The notes under the pieces were generated by a model, which worked only from the letters and a program-made list of their open reading frames with translations, did not search any database and had not been told where the DNA came from. A stretch of 64,000 nucleotides of DNA, from positions 194,126-258,125 of the forward strand of contig CAKNXK010000023.1 of assembly GCA_932182025.1 (NCBI GenBank), written 5' to 3'. Made by a program: the position numbers and the translations under genes. This DNA comes from an uncultured Candidatus Melainabacteria bacterium (GTDB lineage: Bacteria; Cyanobacteriota; Vampirovibrionia; Gastranaerophilales; Gastranaerophilaceae). Below are positions 15,869-24,957 of this stretch, piece after piece (the first letter of the stretch is position 1; each line of letters starts with the position of its first letter).

Positions 15869-16337
15869 GTTTAAAAGAAAAGACTATTTTATTGGCATAA
15901 ATTGCGGATTGAGAGTCTCGGATATACTGGCTTTGAATGTCGGAGATGTTAAAGAGAAAAATTTTATTAAAATTACCGAGAAAAAGACCGGCAAACCTAA
16001 AAAAATTCCTATTAATAATAAACTTATGTCAATGTTTGCCGAATATACAAGAGGCAAACCGAGTGATAATCCGCTGTTTATGACTAAATTCAAAAATCGG
16101 CTTAACCGCGTCACAGCGTATAATATCATTAAACAAGCCTGCGAAGAAAGCGGATTATACGATACATTCGGCACCCATACAATGCGAAAAACCTTCGGCT
16201 ACCACCACTACAGAAAATATAAAGACGTAGCAATGCTTCAAAAAATATTCAACCACTCAAGTCCTCAGATAACACTACGTTACATAGGGATTGAACAAGA
16301 CCAAATTTCAAAGAGTTATACGGATTTTATACTCTAA
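15849..16337 (+). pseudogene. Tyrosine recombinase/integrase, N-terminally truncated
   Basis: The protein carries the catalytic half of a phage-type integrase: FIGINCGLRVSDILALNVGD (first Arg), K in KKTGKPKKIPI, FGTHTMRKTFGYHHY (H-xx-R) and IFNHSSPQITLRYIGI with the nucleophile Tyr. All catalytic residues seem present. The usual N-terminal lead-in before GINCGLR is missing: the first ~12 residues come from tRNA-like sequence at 15839-15868, and no good ribosome site precedes any start. Close relatives are usually ~175-190 residues, so the loss may be only ~20 residues. It is either a remnant of a second, nested element or a short integrase with an altered start. Confidence 0.7.
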
Positions 16338-16378
16338 AGCCTTGATACTATTGGGTTCTTAACAAAAGTATTAAAATG

Positions 16379-16413
16379 TATAGTATACACCTATCGCTAT
16401 TAGCTATACTATA
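16379..16413. repeat. TATAGTATA / TATACTATA inverted repeat
   Basis: Perfect 9-bp arms at 16379-16387 and 16405-16413 with a 17-bp spacer, in the 376-bp non-coding gap between the integrase fragment and fliD. The rest of the gap is A/T-rich, followed by the two hairpins listed below. It could be an operator or an element end. Confidence 0.4.
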
Positions 16414-16610
16414 GCACAATTTAGACAATTTGTGAAGTCCTCATAATAAAAATTCTTTTTTTAAAAAATAGTGTAATTTCGGTAAAAAAACAATCTTTTT
16501 CTATACATTTTAATACAAATGTATAATACCCCCACCAAAAACCGCAACTATAAGGACATATAGATGAGCTGAAGAGTTTTTTAAAATATATTTTAAAGAA
16601 TTTTAGGGGT

Positions 16611-16677
16611 GTGCATTATACGAATAATGCACCAGAGCAGATACCGGGATTCTGTTCAAAACCTCCGGTATCTTTTC
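16611..16677 (+). promoter_or_regulatory. fliD leader with two hairpins, the second terminator-like
   Basis: Hairpin 1: GTGCATTAT-ACGA-ATAATGCAC (16611-16632, 9 bp). Hairpin 2: AGATACCGG (16639-16647) pairs with CCGGTATCT (16665-16673), then TTTTCC. Hairpin 2 resembles an intrinsic terminator 37 bases before the fliD start. It may end transcription from the element or act as an attenuator for fliD. I do not recognise a known riboswitch class. Confidence 0.5.
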
Positions 16678-16713
16678 CTTTAGAACAATTTAAAAAATTA
16701 CAAGGTATTGGTT

Positions 16714-19700
16714 ATGAGTATATCATTTAGCGGATTAGCATCAGGACTTGACACATCCTCTTGGGTTGAATCTCTAACAGCGCTTAAAAGAGCGAAGGTA
16801 GAGACATATCAAGCTGAAAAAGAAAAATTAGTGCTCACTCAGCAAACATTAGCAAGTATCAAAAACTTTTTTAACTCTTTCCGCTCAGTAATCGAAAAAG
16901 TTACTGATTCCAGACTCTGCGTAGGCGGAAGCCTGGATTTGTTTACCCAAAACCTTGCAACATCCTCAAAAGCAAATATCTTGACCGCAACCGCTACGTC
17001 AGAAGCTCAGGAAGGTATTTATAATATTAAAGTAGATAATCTTGCAACCAATACTCAGGCTTCAAGCAATTATTCCTACATTACAACCCAAACCGTTTCT
17101 TCAACAGCAACACTCGGCTCAACTCTGGGTTCACTCGGTGTAAGAGCGGGTAAAATCGGTGTAACGGTTAATGGGATTGAACGAAATGTTAAAATCGGAA
17201 ACGACGAAACCATTCAATCATTTATCGAAAAACTCAATAACATCGGAGCAAAAGCAAACTATAACGAAGCAACAGGAATTTTTAACCTGAATGTCAACTC
17301 AAACGACATTCGGGATATTGATAATACGGGTATTGTAAACGCTTTGCACCTAAAAGGGGTAAATGAAGGTTATACAAGTAATGTTCTTCAAAAACCGATT
17401 ACAGAAACTGTTGTAGAAACTGCGACAGTTAATACTAAATTATCCGAACTCGGAATCAAGAGCGGAGTATTAACATTTAGTATTGGCGGTATAGATGTAC
17501 CTGCCAATATAGATAGTAATATGACCTTAGGTAATTTTATGAATATTAATAACTTAGCACCGTTTAATATGAATTTATCTGAGGATGGAATTTTAAGCAT
17601 AGATATCGACAAAGGTACAATTATTGATGACGGAGGCACAGGGCTTCTAAAAGCATTTGGTTGGAGTAATCCTGAGATTACAGATTGTACGCAAACCTCC
17701 AACAAGCTTCAATACTCAACTACAATTACCGAAGGTTCTGTTGCAAACAGAAACACTCTGTTGAAAGATATTGCTACTGTAAATAACGGTGATACTATTG
17801 TTGTTAAAAATAGCGCAAATGTGACTAAAACAATTACGCTTTCACAAACAAGTACAATAGGAAATGTCATTGACTCTTTGAACAGTGCAGGATTGTACGC
17901 AACAATGAGTTCTGACGGAGTCGTTTCAATCTCTGACGGCACAATAGTCGGTGGAACGTTTGATGTTGCAGCAGCGTTTAATCTTGAAAGTCAAACATCA
18001 TCAAGCTCAGTTGCTTCAAAACCGATTTATGCTTATAAAACTGTAGCGCAGGATGTCACTTCGACTGCTAATATTACGCATACAGTGGTTAGAGATATAC
18101 AGCTGACAGATAATGTAGTTGATTTTTGTCCTGAATTATCGGAAACAGGCGTATACTTAAAAGATAACAATGTTTCTGACGAGCATCATCATCTTAAAAC
18201 CTTTAGAATTGAAGATTACTATACATTTCAGGATTTATTTAAAGATTTAAAATCTATGGGAGTAGAAGCTAAACTGGAAAATGGTGTAATAACCATTACA
18301 CCACCGGAGGGCACTTATGTCACAGGTCTAGAACCTCTCGGTATCAATGTTATATCTAACTCGTCTTCTAGCACAGTTACTGTTGCAACAACAAAAACAA
18401 GCGGAACACTTTATTATACTTCTACAGTAACCGCAACAGGCAGCAGTAAAGTATCTTATTTTGTAAGCTCTACATCAATTAACGGTCAAATTTATGATAT
18501 GAGCGCTCATAACACATACAATATCAATGTTGGAGATAAAACTTTTGACCAACTTTTCCAGGAACTGGCAAACCACGGCATCACTGCAAGTATGAACGAT
18601 GGAGTTATCAGCTTGAGTTCAAACAACGGTTCTTATGTATCAGGAACTCTCTTTGAACAACTCGGTATTCAAACCATTTCCAGCGGCAGTACCGTTACAA
18701 AAGGTGCAGCACTTACTTCTACTGCAAAAGTAGAATATACCGTAACAAGTACCATATATAAATCCACAACGGACTCCTATACAGCGAAGAGTGTTACAGG
18801 TTCAAGATTAGAGACACAAACAAGTCGCGCGGTATCAACAACAATCCAAGGAACTGATACTTTGTACTCCTTGTTCGGCGCGGAGTTTATAGGTGATGGC
18901 TTAATATATGTACATTACCTCAAGCAAGACAACAAACTTGCGACAACCGATATTGCAGAACCAACTATTCCGGGGTCTAAGCCCGGAATCAGTGGCAGTA
19001 CGATAAAAACTCTTGAGGTAAATGGTACAGCTATGGTTGACGTGATTAGCATTGATAATACTACGACTGTTGATCAGTTCATTAGTAAAGTACAACTAGC
19101 AACCGGTGCTGCTGTAAAAGGACGTATAAGCTCATCCGGTACCTCAATAAACTTCTACGGAACAACCGACTATAATTTTTCGTACTTCTCACATTCCATG
19201 CTTCGGGAAAGTGAAGTTCGGCCAGGACAGACCACTGAGAAGCGATGGCACTCTCTCACTCCTAATGTTACCACAGTACAAATACTTTACACTACATTAT
19301 CCTCCAATACCAATTGGAGAGATTTGTCATTATATAAGTTATCAAAGCTAGGTAGTCTGCTGGATGAATATAATATTGAACTTATTTCACACAACGGCGA
19401 AAAAACAACCCTTACTCTGACAGGTGGTACAACTCTTGGAACCATTGCTGACAAGCTTAGCGAATATGAATTACACATGTCAGTTGACAGTAATTGCTGT
19501 ATAAAAATCATTCCATACTCCAGCATCTTCGACTCTACCAATTATGCCATCTCAAATATGAGTGATACGCTAAAGAAGATGTTGAAGCTTGAAGGGCGAA
19601 TTGGAGAGAATTTAAGTTATACCTATACGGAAGGAAGCGTTACTCCTGAAATAACATCATCTACCACGTTTATAACAGCGAACACGACTTTCAAAAACTT

Positions 19701-22700
19701 AGGTCTGTCAGGCATAAGAAATATTACCGTCGTACAAAACGGAACAGAAAAGACTCTTACTATAAATCCGGATAATACTATACAAAACTTAATTTCTATG
19801 CTAAGAGGTGTTGGTATTCAAGCAGCTGTGGGTGATTGTGCTCCTGATGCGCCAATATACCATTCCCAGGGACAGTTTGTAATTTATGCTTCCGATACAA
19901 GCTACATAAAATCAATAGATGGTGAGTTGAGAGATGTTCTAAAACTCGGCTCAGCTTCTACTTACCGAACCGAAGGTGGAACAACCTACAGCAATACATC
20001 ATCTAAAAAGCTTGAAAAAGTAACTACATCCACCCTTGACACCGATACAACTTTAAGCTACGGTGCAATGACTATTTATGACCATGGTGAAATCAGAACC
20101 GTAAATGCTTATGGCAGAGATTTCAATGATTTTCTTATCGAAATGCAAGACTATGGAATTACTGCAACACTAAATAACGGAGTTGCAAGTTTCAGCAGCA
20201 CCGATCCTAATAATGTTTATATTCTGGATTTTGGCGGTGCTTTCGGGCTCTATGGCAAAGGCTACACAACAAAAAACCAAAGCTCAGACTCATACCATAA
20301 CACCTCATCAAACAGATTGCAAAAAGAAGAAACCGTTAATGCAACCTGGGATACAACAATGGGTGAGTTGGGATTTAACACTGACGGATTATTTAGAATC
20401 GCCAACAAAGACAGCGCTGGTACAACAAACATAAATATAAGCAGCGAAGATACATTACGTGATGTTCGTGAAAAACTTGCAATGCATAACATTGCAATGG
20501 ATTTATCTAACGGAAAAGTAACACTCAAAGGTCTAAACGGTGCTTATATAGAAGGTATGTCGTCATCAGTCAGAGATGCATTAAAACTTGAAAACAAAAA
20601 TGCATATACACAAGTAAAAGAACTTATTAATGACTATGACAGCGCGAATGTAATTTGGGAAGATTTGTATCTTGCTAACGGAACTAATTTTGACAATTCA
20701 GCAGGGAAATTCTATTTATACGTAAACGGTACACGCTATCAATTAGAAGGATTACACTCTAACGATACCCTGGATACGTTCAGAAGCGAACTTGAGAAAT
20801 ATGGTGTTACAACAACTCTAAAAAACGGTGTTTTGACTCTAAGTGCACAAGGTGATGTATGTATTACAACAGAAGGTATTACTTCTGAGCATGGATGGGG
20901 TGCTGCAACCGGTATTACTCAATTAGGTATCGGACAAGACAGCTGGAAACGCAACACTTCTTACAAAAGCTCAGAAGCTATCGGGGTTACTCACAGCTCT
21001 ACAAGCACCGTCGGAGCAAACAGAGATACCAAATTATCAGAGTTGGGTGTCACTACAGGCGAATATCTGTTATACCAAAACGGAGTTAAACACACGATGT
21101 TTGTTTCTTCCGATGACACATTGGGTGATTTCATAAACACTCTTCGTACTTACGGAATAGAAGCAAATCTTGTTACTAACGGAAATTCAACAACCATCAA
21201 AACACATTCCGACAGCAATTCTTATATTGCTGCATCTAATACTTCCGAAAAATCGAATATTATAGATAAACTCTTCGGAAGCAACAACGTCATCCAAAGC
21301 AACCGCTACAGCGGAAAACCTGAAATCGAAAGAACAGAAACTCATCAGGTAAGTGTTGATGAAGATACTAAACTTGCGGATATTTCAACAAACTTCATAA
21401 AACCGGGCGAAAAACTACAGATTACTATCAACGATGAAACAGTTGCTCTGAATATTTCTGATGACGAAACTGTCGGAAGTTTAATCGACAAATTCAACTC
21501 ACTCGGCTTAAATGCAAGTCTTACCGACGGCAAATTAGTTATCCAGAGCGGATTTAACAGCTTGAATATTTCAGGTACAAGTGCGCTGACTTACAATTCT
21601 GACCTGGGCGGATTCTGCTCAACCGATCCGACAAGACCTGTTATATCAACGGAAGTTATTGTCGAACAGCACGACAAATCAGCAGCAAACTATGCCGATT
21701 ACAACACAAAATTAGGTTTGCTAAATATTTCAAGCGGAACTCTAAACATCTACAGAAACGGTGAAAAAGCTGAAATTATCGTTAATTCCGAACAAACATT
21801 CGGCGATTTGAAGAGCAAAATCAGTGCGAAATTCTCGGATGTTACTTTGTCATTCGATAACGGAAAACTGAAAATATCTTCAACAAAAGGCAATGTTGTA
21901 GTCGGGACAACCACCGATTCAAGCAATTTTGCCGCAATCACAGGTATTTCTACTAACGGAAACGGAGATGCGGTAAGTTCTCGTGCGCTTTATCGAGTTA
22001 ACAACAGCTCAAAAGTCACAACATCAGGACTTTTCGTACGCGAAAATGTTACTGAGGGTAGTTTTATTGTTGGTGATACCAAAATTACGATTGACAAAGA
22101 TACAACAATCGACGATATCATTTCACAAATCAACTACAATGATAAATGTCAGGCAACCGCTTATTGGGACAGTATTGACGGCAAATTTGTTATCAAATCC
22201 AAGAAATCCGGTGCTTCTATGATAAATATAGAAGCAGGAACAAGTACCTTCACCGATATTATGGGGCTTACAAGCACTAAAGACGGCAAAAAAGTAATGA
22301 ATACCGAAGCTCAGGAACTCGGTAAAAATGCCGTATTCTCAATTAACGGAACAAGATTTACGTCTACTTCAAACACCGTAGGCAGCGATATTTCAAGAAT
22401 TCAGGGTGTCACAATCAATCTAAAAGACGTAACCGACGGCGAAACCGTTACACTCACAATCGAAAAAGACAAAGAAACTGTTGCAAATGCAATGTCCGAT
22501 ATTGTTGATGCATACAACGAACTTATTGAAAACGTGGACAAAGAAGTCGCTCGTGGTGCTAATTTGAGCGGTGAATCAACATTGAAACTCATCAGAAACC
22601 AGATTAGAAGTTTGATGACAAGTTCGATTTCAAACAGCGGTCAGTTCAAAAACCTTGCCTCTATTGGAATTAAACTTTCTGCTGCATCATCAGGCAACAT

Positions 22701-23043
22701 TAGAACTGACAATATTCATACATTGAGTTTTGACAAAGACAAGTTTATGGAATCGTTTGGTGCGGACTTAAGCTCGCTCAAATCATTGCTTGTAGGCACA
22801 CAGGATTCAAAAGGTATTCTTACTCAGGTTGAAGATGTGCTTGAACAGGCTTTAGGTGGTGTTACGGGATATTTTGCAAGCACTGAAAAATCTTACAATA
22901 ATAAGATTTCAAGACTTGATGACAAAATCGAAAAAGCCGACAAAGCAGCTGACAGATACAAAATGAGACTGGAAGCGAAGTTCAAGACTATGGATATGCT
23001 TATTTCAAAATATCAGAACAACTACAGTTCGTTTTTAGGGTAA
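16714..23043 (+). CDS. fliD: Giant flagellar filament cap / hook-associated protein 2 (FliD)
   Basis: FliD caps the growing filament and helps flagellin fold at the tip. The N-terminus MSISFSGLASGLDTSSWVES and the C-terminus (FASTEKSYNNKISRLDDKIE, FKTMDMLISKYQNNYSSFLG) are the conserved terminal coiled-coil regions of FliD. The length, 2109 residues, is several times the common 400-700. The interior holds about fifteen modules of ~35 residues in a ~100-130 residue spacing, each with a pattern like DDTLGDFINTLRTYGIEANL, then NG and a beta strand, matching flagellin IN-type (beta-grasp) domains. ATG 16714 is chosen over TTG 16708 because AAGGT is 7 bases upstream. It is transcribed alone, away from the flagellar operon at 35-44 kb. 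Confidence 0.9.
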   Translation: MSISFSGLASGLDTSSWVESLTALKRAKVETYQAEKEKLVLTQQTLASIKNFFNSFRSVIEKVTDSRLCVGGSLDLFTQNLATSSKANILTATATSEAQEGIYNIKVDNLATNTQASSNYSYITTQTVSSTATLGSTLGSLGVRAGKIGVTVNGIERNVKIGNDETIQSFIEKLNNIGAKANYNEATGIFNLNVNSNDIRDIDNTGIVNALHLKGVNEGYTSNVLQKPITETVVETATVNTKLSELGIKSGVLTFSIGGIDVPANIDSNMTLGNFMNINNLAPFNMNLSEDGILSIDIDKGTIIDDGGTGLLKAFGWSNPEITDCTQTSNKLQYSTTITEGSVANRNTLLKDIATVNNGDTIVVKNSANVTKTITLSQTSTIGNVIDSLNSAGLYATMSSDGVVSISDGTIVGGTFDVAAAFNLESQTSSSSVASKPIYAYKTVAQDVTSTANITHTVVRDIQLTDNVVDFCPELSETGVYLKDNNVSDEHHHLKTFRIEDYYTFQDLFKDLKSMGVEAKLENGVITITPPEGTYVTGLEPLGINVISNSSSSTVTVATTKTSGTLYYTSTVTATGSSKVSYFVSSTSINGQIYDMSAHNTYNINVGDKTFDQLFQELANHGITASMNDGVISLSSNNGSYVSGTLFEQLGIQTISSGSTVTKGAALTSTAKVEYTVTSTIYKSTTDSYTAKSVTGSRLETQTSRAVSTTIQGTDTLYSLFGAEFIGDGLIYVHYLKQDNKLATTDIAEPTIPGSKPGISGSTIKTLEVNGTAMVDVISIDNTTTVDQFISKVQLATGAAVKGRISSSGTSINFYGTTDYNFSYFSHSMLRESEVRPGQTTEKRWHSLTPNVTTVQILYTTLSSNTNWRDLSLYKLSKLGSLLDEYNIELISHNGEKTTLTLTGGTTLGTIADKLSEYELHMSVDSNCCIKIIPYSSIFDSTNYAISNMSDTLKKMLKLEGRIGENLSYTYTEGSVTPEITSSTTFITANTTFKNLGLSGIRNITVVQNGTEKTLTINPDNTIQNLISMLRGVGIQAAVGDCAPDAPIYHSQGQFVIYASDTSYIKSIDGELRDVLKLGSASTYRTEGGTTYSNTSSKKLEKVTTSTLDTDTTLSYGAMTIYDHGEIRTVNAYGRDFNDFLIEMQDYGITATLNNGVASFSSTDPNNVYILDFGGAFGLYGKGYTTKNQSSDSYHNTSSNRLQKEETVNATWDTTMGELGFNTDGLFRIANKDSAGTTNINISSEDTLRDVREKLAMHNIAMDLSNGKVTLKGLNGAYIEGMSSSVRDALKLENKNAYTQVKELINDYDSANVIWEDLYLANGTNFDNSAGKFYLYVNGTRYQLEGLHSNDTLDTFRSELEKYGVTTTLKNGVLTLSAQGDVCITTEGITSEHGWGAATGITQLGIGQDSWKRNTSYKSSEAIGVTHSSTSTVGANRDTKLSELGVTTGEYLLYQNGVKHTMFVSSDDTLGDFINTLRTYGIEANLVTNGNSTTIKTHSDSNSYIAASNTSEKSNIIDKLFGSNNVIQSNRYSGKPEIERTETHQVSVDEDTKLADISTNFIKPGEKLQITINDETVALNISDDETVGSLIDKFNSLGLNASLTDGKLVIQSGFNSLNISGTSALTYNSDLGGFCSTDPTRPVISTEVIVEQHDKSAANYADYNTKLGLLNISSGTLNIYRNGEKAEIIVNSEQTFGDLKSKISAKFSDVTLSFDNGKLKISSTKGNVVVGTTTDSSNFAAITGISTNGNGDAVSSRALYRVNNSSKVTTSGLFVRENVTEGSFIVGDTKITIDKDTTIDDIISQINYNDKCQATAYWDSIDGKFVIKSKKSGASMINIEAGTSTFTDIMGLTSTKDGKKVMNTEAQELGKNAVFSINGTRFTSTSNTVGSDISRIQGVTINLKDVTDGETVTLTIEKDKETVANAMSDIVDAYNELIENVDKEVARGANLSGESTLKLIRNQIRSLMTSSISNSGQFKNLASIGIKLSAASSGNIRTDNIHTLSFDKDKFMESFGADLSSLKSLLVGTQDSKGILTQVEDVLEQALGGVTGYFASTEKSYNNKISRLDDKIEKADKAADRYKMRLEAKFKTMDMLISKYQNNYSSFLG

Positions 23044-23188
23044 TAAGAAAGTATTTTTCAACCCAGGAATGGCTTAAGCTGTTTGTATACATTTCAGTCA
23101 AAATGTATTGAAACATTTTCAGCAATTGACTTTGTATTACAACCCCATGAAAAATATGAGATTAATATTTTTTTATCCATAACGTCTC

Positions 23189-23824
23189 CTATCTTATAAA
23201 GTTAGTAAATATTACTTCTTCCTGTTTAGGCAATTCAATTCCTGCATTTTTACCTGCTTCAATACATTTCAAATAGTAAGCCATGTTGCATGCAAGAATT
23301 CTCATATTCTGTAAACCTTCTTCGTCTTTTTTTACATCTTCAGGGGTTTGTCCATGCACCATATTCCAATAGCGTCCTGAAATTATAGGCATTTGAGTTA
23401 TTGTAAAATATCTGTTTAACTGGTCTAAAGTTGCAGTTGTACCGGCGCGTCGAGCACTTACGATTGCTGCACCAGGTTTGTGTAGAAAAATATCGCCTCT
23501 TCCTGACATAAATGCAGTAAAAAATGCTCTGTTTAAAAATGACACCGCTCCGCCTGCAGCTGCTGCATAGTAAACCGGCGAACCAAATATGAAAGCATCA
23601 AAATCTTTTGCATATTCCAGAAATTCATTAACTCCATCATCAATAACACATTTTCCTAGTTTAGCACATGCTCTGCAAGCCCTGCATCCGCTTATCGTTT
23701 TCATCCCTATATGATAAATTTCAGCCCCGACACCTTCCTCTATTAAGGTTTTTTCTATCTCACTTAAGGCTGTATAAGTACAGCCTTCTTTATGCGGTGA
23801 ACCATTAAATAATAATACTTTCAT
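23189..23824 (-). CDS. NADPH-dependent FMN reductase / iron-sulfur flavoprotein-like flavodoxin
   Basis: This ~211-residue flavodoxin-fold protein has VLLFNGSPHKEGCTYTALSE at the N-terminus (phosphate-binding loop for FMN), ISGCRACRACAKLGKCVIDD (residues ~45-64, CxxCxxC plus a fourth Cys as in iron-sulfur flavoproteins) and FDAFIFGSPVYYAAAAGGAV (FMN-binding). It would transfer electrons from NAD(P)H to quinones or other acceptors. The second of two adjacent ATGs is used since AGGAG lies 6 bases upstream of it. The gene follows the cupin/CMD gene on the same strand by about 10 bases and is probably co-transcribed. Confidence 0.85.
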   Translation of the reverse strand: MKVLLFNGSPHKEGCTYTALSEIEKTLIEEGVGAEIYHIGMKTISGCRACRACAKLGKCVIDDGVNEFLEYAKDFDAFIFGSPVYYAAAAGGAVSFLNRAFFTAFMSGRGDIFLHKPGAAIVSARRAGTTATLDQLNRYFTITQMPIISGRYWNMVHGQTPEDVKKDEEGLQNMRILACNMAYYLKCIEAGKNAGIELPKQEEVIFTNFIR

Positions 23825-23833
23825 CATTCTCTC

Positions 23834-24844
23834 CTATAATTTACTGTATTCTTCATCACTTACTTTTTCAAGCCACTCGGTTGTTGCACCCTCTGCAGGG
23901 ACAGCAATTGCAACGTGAGAAAACCAACTGTCATCTGTTGCACCATGCCAGTGCTTAACTCCGGCAGGAATATTTACAACATCACCCGTTTTAAGTTCTT
24001 GAGCGGGTTTTCCCCATTCTTGATAATAACCACGACCGCTTGTTACAAGAAGAATTTGTCCGCCTTTATGGTGGATGTGCCAATTATTGCGGCATTTTGG
24101 CTCAAATGTAACATTAGCAGAATTAACACCTTCTGTTGTTAACGGCTGCAAGTAACTTTGACCGATAAAATATTTTGCATAAGCATCATTTTTTACACCA
24201 ATATTGAATGCACCGCTTCTTGCACCTTTTGTTAAATCTAATATTTCATTAATTTGTTTATCACTTAAGCCTGTGTTTTTACCGCATTTAATATGTGAAT
24301 TTAATTGCGATTCAACTCCCTGCATAGATGAAAGTGCCGCAATTGTTGCAATTTCTCTTTCTTGATTTGTTAAAATTCCACGTGCGAAAATATCAGCAAA
24401 TAAATGTTCTTTTAAATACTGGTCAATGGCAGGCGCAAATTCAAAAACATCTCCTTTAACAGGCTGCCCTACCAATTCTGTCTGAACCCTCGTACCATAT
24501 TCATTTTTATTAACCGAAGCCGGCAAGACTACACCTTCTTCGCCCAAAATATCGCCTTGTCTTGAATTAACAACTTTTTGAAACACTCCTAGTGAATTTA
24601 AACTTCTAGGAAAACCACAATAAGCATACATTTGAACAAGAACTTCTTTTATTTCATTAATAGTCAGCTTGTCATCAAGAGCTTTATTTAAAGATTTTTC
24701 AAGTTCTGTAATCTCACCGCGTGCAGTATAAGAAGCAATTAATACTATATCATGCTGCTTTACAGTTAAAATATCTTGTGCCATTACTTTTCCTCCAATA
24801 CTAAATAAAATCACCGCTAATACCAAATACAGAAATTTTTTCAT
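23834..24844 (-). CDS. Secreted carboxymuconolactone decarboxylase-like protein with C-terminal cupin domain
   Basis: Residues 1-23 are a signal peptide (MKKFLYLVLAVILFSIGGKV, cleavage near MAQ). Residues ~30-120 and ~140-215 are two CMD/AhpD-like repeats (LVQMYAYCGFPRSLNSLGVF; REIATIAALSSMQGVESQLN, HIKCG). Residues ~235-320 are a cupin barrel with metal-binding HIHHKGGQILLV and IPAGVKHWHGA. CMD-cupin proteins are usually redox or lactone enzymes of unknown substrate, found with flavodoxin-like reductases and AraC regulators, exactly as here. ATG at 24844 is chosen because GAGGT is 8 bases upstream and the signal peptide then starts properly. Confidence 0.85.
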   Translation of the reverse strand: MKKFLYLVLAVILFSIGGKVMAQDILTVKQHDIVLIASYTARGEITELEKSLNKALDDKLTINEIKEVLVQMYAYCGFPRSLNSLGVFQKVVNSRQGDILGEEGVVLPASVNKNEYGTRVQTELVGQPVKGDVFEFAPAIDQYLKEHLFADIFARGILTNQEREIATIAALSSMQGVESQLNSHIKCGKNTGLSDKQINEILDLTKGARSGAFNIGVKNDAYAKYFIGQSYLQPLTTEGVNSANVTFEPKCRNNWHIHHKGGQILLVTSGRGYYQEWGKPAQELKTGDVVNIPAGVKHWHGATDDSWFSHVAIAVPAEGATTEWLEKVSDEEYSKL

Positions 24845-24957
24845 ATTAAAAACCTCACAATAACTCATAATATATTATCCATAAATTCAAATATTTTTTA
24901 AGACCTAATCCTACCTTTTTCTTATCTAATTCTATCAGTTTATGATATGATATTTTT

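Larger units (their letters stand above)
1377..15870. mobile_element. Accessory element inserted at the tmRNA 3' end (boundaries approximate)
   Basis: Between the tmRNA end and the fliD leader lie only accessory genes: serine recombinase, DUF2924, XRE regulator, three secreted unknowns, DUF5681, ParB-methyltransferase, DUF262-ATPase-unknown, a 1244-residue nuclease-like protein and a truncated tyrosine recombinase. The left boundary is taken as the tmRNA 3' end. The right boundary is a guess from a degenerate tRNA-like 3' end at 15839-15868 and a 10-bp match (CTCCCACCAT) of 1362-1371 to 15773-15782. No phage structural gene or conjugation gene is visible, so it is better called an integrative island than a prophage. 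Nesting of two elements (one serine-, one tyrosine-recombinase type) is possible. Confidence 0.6.

Noticed and set aside
1377..15870. First element as a complete prophage
   Set aside because: No terminase, portal, capsid, tail or lysis gene is visible; only phage-associated accessory genes are present.
16714..23043. The FliD repeats as a recombination or phase-variation array
   Set aside because: The modules are diverged at DNA level, with no near-identical units, so recombination between them is unlikely to be frequent.
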